Shown here piece by piece: positions 41,778 through 45,927 of a stretch of 45,927 bases of DNA (positions within the stretch are counted from its first letter, which is position 1; every line of letters begins with the position of its first letter). The position numbers and the translations under genes are program-made. The stretch spans positions 1-45,927 of the forward strand of contig DKRJ01000020.1 of the NCBI GenBank assembly GCA_002472145.1. The letters are read 5' to 3'. The notes under the pieces are model-generated. The model had not been told where the DNA came from, did not search any database, and saw only the letters and a list, made by a program, of their open reading frames with translations. Origin of the DNA: Clostridiales bacterium UBA7285 (lineage in GTDB: Bacteria > Bacillota > Clostridia > Peptostreptococcales > Anaerovoracaceae).

Positions 41778-43443
41778 AGGAAGGCAGTTTCGGGTCGACG
41801 TAGACCGTCCTGTTTCCGGTAAAGATGACCATGCCCGGCTTTGCACCGCCGGGCTTCTTTACATGCCGGACCGGGACGTAGTCGACAGGAACGTTAGAGG
41901 ACGCGGAAGCCTTGCTGTAGTAAGCGGCAACCGACGCCGCACAGTAGATGTCTTCCGCCGTCGGCTCCCCGCCGTGCGTACGAAGGATAACGTGCGATCC
42001 GGGTATGTCTTTCGTGTGGAGCCATATATCGGTCTTGTCGGCGACGCGAAGCGTGAGCTCGTCGTTCTCGCGGTTATTGCGCCCGGCGAGGATCTCGAAC
42101 CCGGAAGGCGAGACGTATCTGTGAGGCGAAAACTTCACCCGGCGCTGCTTAGTGTCATTCCTGCGCTTCCTGAGATATCCGGCCTCGATGAGTTCAGAGC
42201 GGATGGCCTCGACGTCCTCCGGCCTGTTCGTCTGGTCGAGGAAGGTGAGGACCGATTCGAGGTAGTCTATATCCTGCTGGGTCTCCTCGAGCTGTGCGGT
42301 CTTTTCTTTGATCGCCGTCTTCGCCTTGCCGTACTTCTTGAAGTACATCTGAGTGTTTTTTGACGGCGAAAAACGCGGGTCGAGTGGGATCTCGACCTCC
42401 GAACCGTCGTAGTAGTTGGAAACTCTGACGCTCGACGCGCCATGAGGGATCTTGTTGATGTTTGCCGTCAGCAGTTCACCGTAAAGCCGCAGATAATCAG
42501 AGTCCTCGGCGCTCAGTTTTTCCTCGGCGAGGCGCTGCTTCTTAAGGCACGCCTTGTCGTACAGCGCGCGGACGGTCCGCGAGAGCTGGCCGGCGTTCTG
42601 ACGTACGAGATTCGTGACCGCCTTGCCGGAGAAAAACGCGTCTATGCACGAACTCAGATCCTTGAAATCCTCACGGCTGCATGACGATTCGAGTTCAGGG
42701 AGATCGGCTATGTGATAGTCTATATTTCTGCCGCTTCCGTCGCGATAAACGCGAGCCGTAAAGCCGCCGGACTCGGCCGATCCTATCACGTTCCTCAGGA
42801 ATCCGACTCTGTCGCCGGAATATGCGAGTGCAGCGGCAAACGCCGGGGAAATGCCTCCGACCGAGGCGAGCATTGCCTTAGGATCGCTGTCGATGGCAAG
42901 GAGCTGCTCGTCCGTGATCTCGCGGAAAGGGATCTTGTCCTGAAGAGGGGGATATTCGTAGGCGAGCCCGGGCAGGACCTGGCGCGCGCGGCTCGTATCT
43001 ATCGAAACGCGTTTGATGCTGTCGATTATCTTTCCGGAACCCGCGTCGACGAGGATGACGTTGCTGTGCTTGCCCATGATCTCGAAGATCAGTTTTTTAG
43101 TGAGCGTGAAACCGAGTTCGCTGACTGTCTCGAGCGAGAATTCTATGATGCGCTCGGACCCTTTTTGTTCGATACTGATGATCCTGGCGCCCGTGAGGTG
43201 CTTGCGCAGGAGCATGCAGAAACTCGACGGAGCGGGAGGATTGGAAGGCGTGCCTTCGATGAGGTGGACCCGCGTGTCGCTGGATCTGACAGACGCAAAA
43301 AGGCGCACGTTGCCTGAAGCGGTGTGCACCGTGATCACGAGTTCCTCTTTTACGGGTTGATGTATTTTGTCGATTTTGCCGGAAAGCAGCCTGCGCCTGA
43401 GTTCAGACGCCATTGCCGCCGTCACGATGCCGTCGAATGCCAT
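41761..43443 (-). CDS. rqcH: RqcH (NFACT family) ribosome-associated quality control factor
   Basis: The 560-residue protein has the NFACT-N domain (FDGIVTAAMASELRRRLLSG, the LRKHLTGARI block), a long middle coiled coil (KAKTAIKEKTAQLEETQQDI) and the NFACT-R domain (FEILAGRNNRENDELTLRVA, DIWLHTKDIPGSHVILR), close to the classical DIWLHA-x-x-x-PGSHV. RqcH recruits tRNA-Ala to stalled 50S and adds C-terminal alanine tails. ATG 43443 has GGAGG upstream; the frame could start seven codons earlier without a site. Confidence 0.94.
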   Translation of the reverse strand: MAFDGIVTAAMASELRRRLLSGKIDKIHQPVKEELVITVHTASGNVRLFASVRSSDTRVHLIEGTPSNPPAPSSFCMLLRKHLTGARIISIEQKGSERIIEFSLETVSELGFTLTKKLIFEIMGKHSNVILVDAGSGKIIDSIKRVSIDTSRARQVLPGLAYEYPPLQDKIPFREITDEQLLAIDSDPKAMLASVGGISPAFAAALAYSGDRVGFLRNVIGSAESGGFTARVYRDGSGRNIDYHIADLPELESSCSREDFKDLSSCIDAFFSGKAVTNLVRQNAGQLSRTVRALYDKACLKKQRLAEEKLSAEDSDYLRLYGELLTANINKIPHGASSVRVSNYYDGSEVEIPLDPRFSPSKNTQMYFKKYGKAKTAIKEKTAQLEETQQDIDYLESVLTFLDQTNRPEDVEAIRSELIEAGYLRKRRNDTKQRRVKFSPHRYVSPSGFEILAGRNNRENDELTLRVADKTDIWLHTKDIPGSHVILRTHGGEPTAEDIYCAASVAAYYSKASASSNVPVDYVPVRHVKKPGGAKPGMVIFTGNRTVYVDPKLPSSTCSL

Positions 43444-43491
43444 TACGAACGCCTCCGAAAACAACTGCCGCGGGATGCGGCGTACGTCACA

Positions 43492-43542
43492 ATTTTATCG
43501 GCGCTTCCGCGGTTTGTCAACGCGTGCGGGCTGTGATAGAAT
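43492..43542. promoter_or_regulatory. divergent rqcH / yicC promoters sharing one -35 sequence
   Basis: On the minus strand TTGACA (43515-43520) with TAAAAT (43492-43497) at 17 bp serves rqcH. On the plus strand TTGTCA (43514-43519) with TAGAAT (43537-43542) at 17 bp serves yicC. The two -35 elements are the same palindrome-like TTTGTCAA, so polymerase can occupy only one direction at a time. Confidence 0.75.
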
Positions 43543-43573
43543 GACTTCGTAATAATCATCCGGAGGGATAAAA

Positions 43574-44455
43574 ATGATCAAAAGCATGACGGGCTTCGGG
43601 CACGCCGAGCATTCCGACGAAAAACGGAGCATCACCGTCGATATCAAAACGGTCAACCACCGCTACTGCGATTTCTTTGTTCATATGCCGCGCGCGTATT
43701 CTTTTGCCGAGGAAAAGGTGAAAGCAGCCATCCGCGAGACGGTCAGGCGCGGGAAAATAGACGTGACGATCACCGTCGACTCAGCCGCTGACGACGACGT
43801 GAAACTCGAACTGAACAAAGCCCTGGCACGGCAGTATTACGAGAAACTCACCGAACTTTCCGACGCTTTCGACGTGATGGGCAATATTTCGCTCGAGTAT
43901 CTGGCTTCGATGCCGGACGTCATCAAAACGACTCGGTCGCACCCCGACGAGGAGGAGATCACCGAAGCGATCCTGATCCCTGTGCGCGACGCGGCGCGGA
44001 AACTGGACGAGATGCGGATCACGGAGGGCCGCAAGCTCGAGAGCGATCTTCTGAAGAAGCGCGGCACCATCCTCGGATATCTCTCTGAAATAGAGAAGCG
44101 CGCGCCTGAGGTCCCCGCGGTCTACGCCGAGAAACTGAAAAGCAGGATCGCCGAACTGCTCGGGTCCGAGACGGAGGTACCGGAGGAGCGCATAGCGCAG
44201 GAAGCCGCGATATTCGCCGACAGATGCTGCGTCGACGAGGAGATAACGCGTCTGCACAGCCACCTCGATCAGTTCGCCGCGATCATCGCCGAAAACGGCG
44301 CAAACGGCAAGCGCCTCGACTTCCTCGTACAGGAGATGAACCGCGAGGCTAACACGATCGGCTCCAAGGCGAACGATCTTGCGATAACTGAGCAGGTACT
44401 GAAGATCAAGGCCGAGGTCGAGAAGATCCGCGAGCAGGTCCAGAATATCGAATAG
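43574..44455 (+). CDS. yicC: YicC/YloC-family endoribonuclease
   Basis: The 293-residue protein begins MIKSMTGFGHAE and continues VDIKTVNHRYCDFFVHMPRA, the YicC signature, with the C-terminal DUF1732 block EEITRLHSHLDQF, GKRLDFLVQEMNREANTIGSKAND. Family members are RNases. CGGAGGG precedes ATG. In Bacillus it is followed by remA and gmk; here gmk follows at once. Confidence 0.93.
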   Translation: MIKSMTGFGHAEHSDEKRSITVDIKTVNHRYCDFFVHMPRAYSFAEEKVKAAIRETVRRGKIDVTITVDSAADDDVKLELNKALARQYYEKLTELSDAFDVMGNISLEYLASMPDVIKTTRSHPDEEEITEAILIPVRDAARKLDEMRITEGRKLESDLLKKRGTILGYLSEIEKRAPEVPAVYAEKLKSRIAELLGSETEVPEERIAQEAAIFADRCCVDEEITRLHSHLDQFAAIIAENGANGKRLDFLVQEMNREANTIGSKANDLAITEQVLKIKAEVEKIREQVQNIE

Positions 44456-44457
44456 TA

Positions 44458-44486
44458 TTGAATTCGCTTGTGTTTTGATGTAAAAT
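44458..44486 (+). promoter_or_regulatory. promoter of gmk-rpoZ
   Basis: TTGAAT (44458-44463) and TAAAAT (44481-44486) are spaced by 17 bp, immediately after yicC. It places the transcript start near 44493, downstream of the alternative gmk start at 44468, and so supports ATG 44552. Confidence 0.65.
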
Positions 44487-44551
44487 ATATGTCCGTATCG
44501 GGATCCGGTTCCCGAGGATCATCAAAAGGTCATTTTGGAGCGGTCTTTGAC

Positions 44552-45175
44552 ATGAACAGGTTAGTCGAGCATAAAGGAGAACTTTTCGTCATCTCCGGGC
44601 CATCCGGCACCGGAAAGGGAACGATCTGCAAAAGGCTCATCGAGGATGAGGAACTCTTCCTTTCGGTTTCCGCCACGACGCGCGAGCCGAGGCCGGGCGA
44701 GGTCGACGGCAAAAGTTACTACTTCATGGATAAAGACACGTTCGTCGACATGATAAACTCCGGCGGCTTCCTGGAACACGCGGTGGTCTACGATCATTAC
44801 TACGGCACGCCGAAGCAGCGCGTTCTGGAAAAACTGGAAGCCGGGATCGACGTGATCCTGGAGATCGACATCCAGGGAGCGATGAAGGTGAAAAAGTCCT
44901 TCCCTGAGGGCATTTTCATATTCATACTTCCGCCTTCGCTGAAGGTGCTGCGCGAGCGGCTCACCGCGAGGGGAACGGACGCTCCGGACGTCATCGAAAA
45001 GAGACTGTCAAAGACGGTCAGCGAGATAAAACAGATCGGAAATTACGATTACTACGTCGTCAATGACGACCTCGACACAGCTGTCGAGCGGACGCGCGCC
45101 ATAATCGACGCGGAACGTTCCAGGGTGTCGGGCTATGCGAATGATATCATCAGTGTATATGAAAGGGAGGAATAA
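44552..45175 (+). CDS. gmk: guanylate kinase
   Basis: The 207-residue enzyme has the P-loop LFVISGPSGTGKGTI, the GMP-binding segment SATTREPRPGEVDGKSYYFM, and DVILEIDIQGAMKVKK with the FIFILPPSLKVLRERL block. It phosphorylates GMP to GDP. ATG 44552 gives the family length with a GGAG site at about 11 nt; the longer frame from 44468 adds a Ser/Gly-rich stretch not seen in the family. Confidence 0.95.
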   Translation: MNRLVEHKGELFVISGPSGTGKGTICKRLIEDEELFLSVSATTREPRPGEVDGKSYYFMDKDTFVDMINSGGFLEHAVVYDHYYGTPKQRVLEKLEAGIDVILEIDIQGAMKVKKSFPEGIFIFILPPSLKVLRERLTARGTDAPDVIEKRLSKTVSEIKQIGNYDYYVVNDDLDTAVERTRAIIDAERSRVSGYANDIISVYEREE

Positions 45176-45177
45176 AG

Positions 45178-45705
45178 GTGCTTTATCCATCGATCGATGA
45201 AATCAGAAAGAAAACAGAGAGCAAATACGAGCTCGTCATCCTGGCGGCAAAGCGCGCACGCGACATCGTCGACGGCAAGCCTATCCTCACGACGGACGCC
45301 GAAAACGATAAGCCGGTGACTGTCGCGGCGTATGAGATCAACGAGGGTATCATCACGTACCGCAAACCGAATAAAGAAGACGAAAAGGCCGCTGCCACAG
45401 ATACCGCGCCTGAGACTTCCGAAGAAGCCGCAGCGGAAGCCGATGCCGAAGCTGCCGATGATACGCCTGCGGAAGAAGCCGCTGCCGGAGACGTCAAAAA
45501 TGCCCCGAAGGAAGCCGCCACGGAAATAGTTGACGGCGACGAAGCCCCCGCGGAAAGCGCAAAGAGCGGCGAGGCAGCCGCGGAAGAGCCTGCTCAGGAG
45601 GAGCCCGCGGAAGCAGAAGCCGCTCCTGCCGAAAAGCCAAAGAAGAAAACGACTACGCGCAGGAAAAAAGCCGCAGAGCCGAAGGAAGAACCTGAGGAGA
45701 AATAG
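45178..45705 (+). CDS. rpoZ: RNA polymerase omega subunit with long Ala/Glu/Lys-rich tail
   Basis: The first ~65 residues are omega: MLYPSIDEIRKKTESKYELV, ILAAKRARDIVDGKP, then KPVTVAAYEINEGIITY. Clostridial omega is normally about 70-100 residues; this one is 175. The extra ~105 residues are almost all Ala, Glu, Asp and Pro (EEAAAEADAEAADDTPAEE), and the end turns basic (KPKKKTTTRRKKAAEPKEE). GTG 45178 follows GGGAGG and lies 2 nt after the gmk stop. The tail is clearly in frame with no ribosome-binding site for a separate gene. Confidence 0.9.
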   Translation: MLYPSIDEIRKKTESKYELVILAAKRARDIVDGKPILTTDAENDKPVTVAAYEINEGIITYRKPNKEDEKAAATDTAPETSEEAAAEADAEAADDTPAEEAAAGDVKNAPKEAATEIVDGDEAPAESAKSGEAAAEEPAQEEPAEAEAAPAEKPKKKTTTRRKKAAEPKEEPEEK

Positions 45706-45748
45706 GATCGAAACGGTCAGGCCGCAGGCCCGCAAATCAGTGCACAGG

Positions 45749-45780
45749 CAGGGAACGCTCATCGCGCTCCCTGTTTTTAT
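45749..45780 (+). terminator. terminator after rpoZ
   Basis: CAGGGAACGC (45749-45758) and GCGCTCCCTG (45764-45773) form a 10-bp stem with one mismatch and a TCATC loop; TTTTTAT follows. Confidence 0.88.
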
Positions 45781-45814
45781 GTCAAAAAAATGTTGGAAAA
45801 CAGCCAAAAAACCG

Positions 45815-45912
45815 TTGACATTCATTCGGAAAAAGTGTTATAGTAGAAACACTCTCACCCCTCGGGGAAGTGCGAAAAATTTATTTTTCGGGGCTCGAAA
45901 AAGCCCTTGACA
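45815..45912 (+). promoter_or_regulatory. promoter elements of a unit beginning at the window edge
   Basis: TTGACA (45815-45820) and TATAGT (45839-45844) are spaced by 18 bp. A second TTGACA (45907-45912) starts just before the window ends; its -10 would lie outside. Tandem strong promoters in such a gap often drive rRNA, tRNA or ribosomal-protein operons, but the gene is not visible. A CCCC-TC-GGGG hairpin lies at about 45857-45866. Confidence 0.6.
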
Positions 45913-45927
45913 CCTCTTTTGGGCGGT

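Noticed and set aside
45857..45927. Start of an rRNA operon at the right edge
   Set aside because: Only promoter-like elements are visible; no rRNA, tRNA or coding sequence can be identified before the window ends.

Overview
The window looks like a chromosomal segment of a Gram-positive anaerobe of class Clostridia (Bacillota). The evidence is core gene order (ylxM-ffh-rpsP-KH-rimM-trmD; yggS-sepF-divIVA-lspA-rluD; yicC-gmk-rpoZ), a T-box leader, BlaI/BlaR1-type regulation and many lipoproteins. The core part is clearly GC-rich, which fits a high-GC clostridial family, but I cannot place the genus.

Layout. (1) About 1-5.8 kb is the right end of an integrated mobilizable element of lower GC: an inverted-repeat-rich candidate oriT, a MobV/Mob_Pre relaxase, then a tight operon of ribbon-helix-helix regulator, EcoRI-family adenine methyltransferase, DUF262-HNH nuclease and large serine recombinase. 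A promoter overlapped by a perfect dyad precedes the operon. (2) 5.8-8.8 kb is a minus-strand unit of BlaI repressor, M56 (BlaR1-like) metalloprotease, lipoprotein and membrane protein, with two ACTA-N6-TAGT operators over its promoter. (3) 8.8-12.1 kb is decaying mobile DNA: a hairpin-rich non-coding stretch, an attenuator-like hairpin, a TnpW-like gene, a TnpX-type recombinase with two in-frame stops, and a HicB antitoxin behind an intact promoter and operator but with only a HicA stub.

(4) 12.1-31.2 kb holds metabolic and transport genes: a DUF362 protein, a PPK2 kinase, an amino-acid ABC transporter whose binding protein appears circularly permuted, a DapF-fold racemase, an asparaginase, a flavodoxin-like reductase, a C69 dipeptidase, a Cthe_2159-like lipoprotein, a tryptophan-type T-box controlling trpXYZ-like transporter genes, a heterodimeric ABC exporter and an SppA-like protease with a prion-like N-terminus. 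(5) 31.2-45.9 kb is housekeeping: SRP (ylxM, ffh), rpsP, khpA, rimM, trmD, a HlyD-like protein, yggS, sepF, divIVA, lspA, rluD, a zinc-ribbon protein, a hydrolase, a RelQ-type alarmone synthetase, rqcH, yicC, gmk and rpoZ. The window closes with a terminator and new strong promoter elements.

How the genes work together. The most interesting modules are the methyltransferase/DUF262-HNH cassette (a candidate self-regulated modification-dependent or restriction-modification defence carried by an integrase) and the permuted binding-protein/racemase/asparaginase cluster (candidate uptake and racemisation of an amino acid). All functional calls rest on motifs and gene order read by eye; no database search was run.
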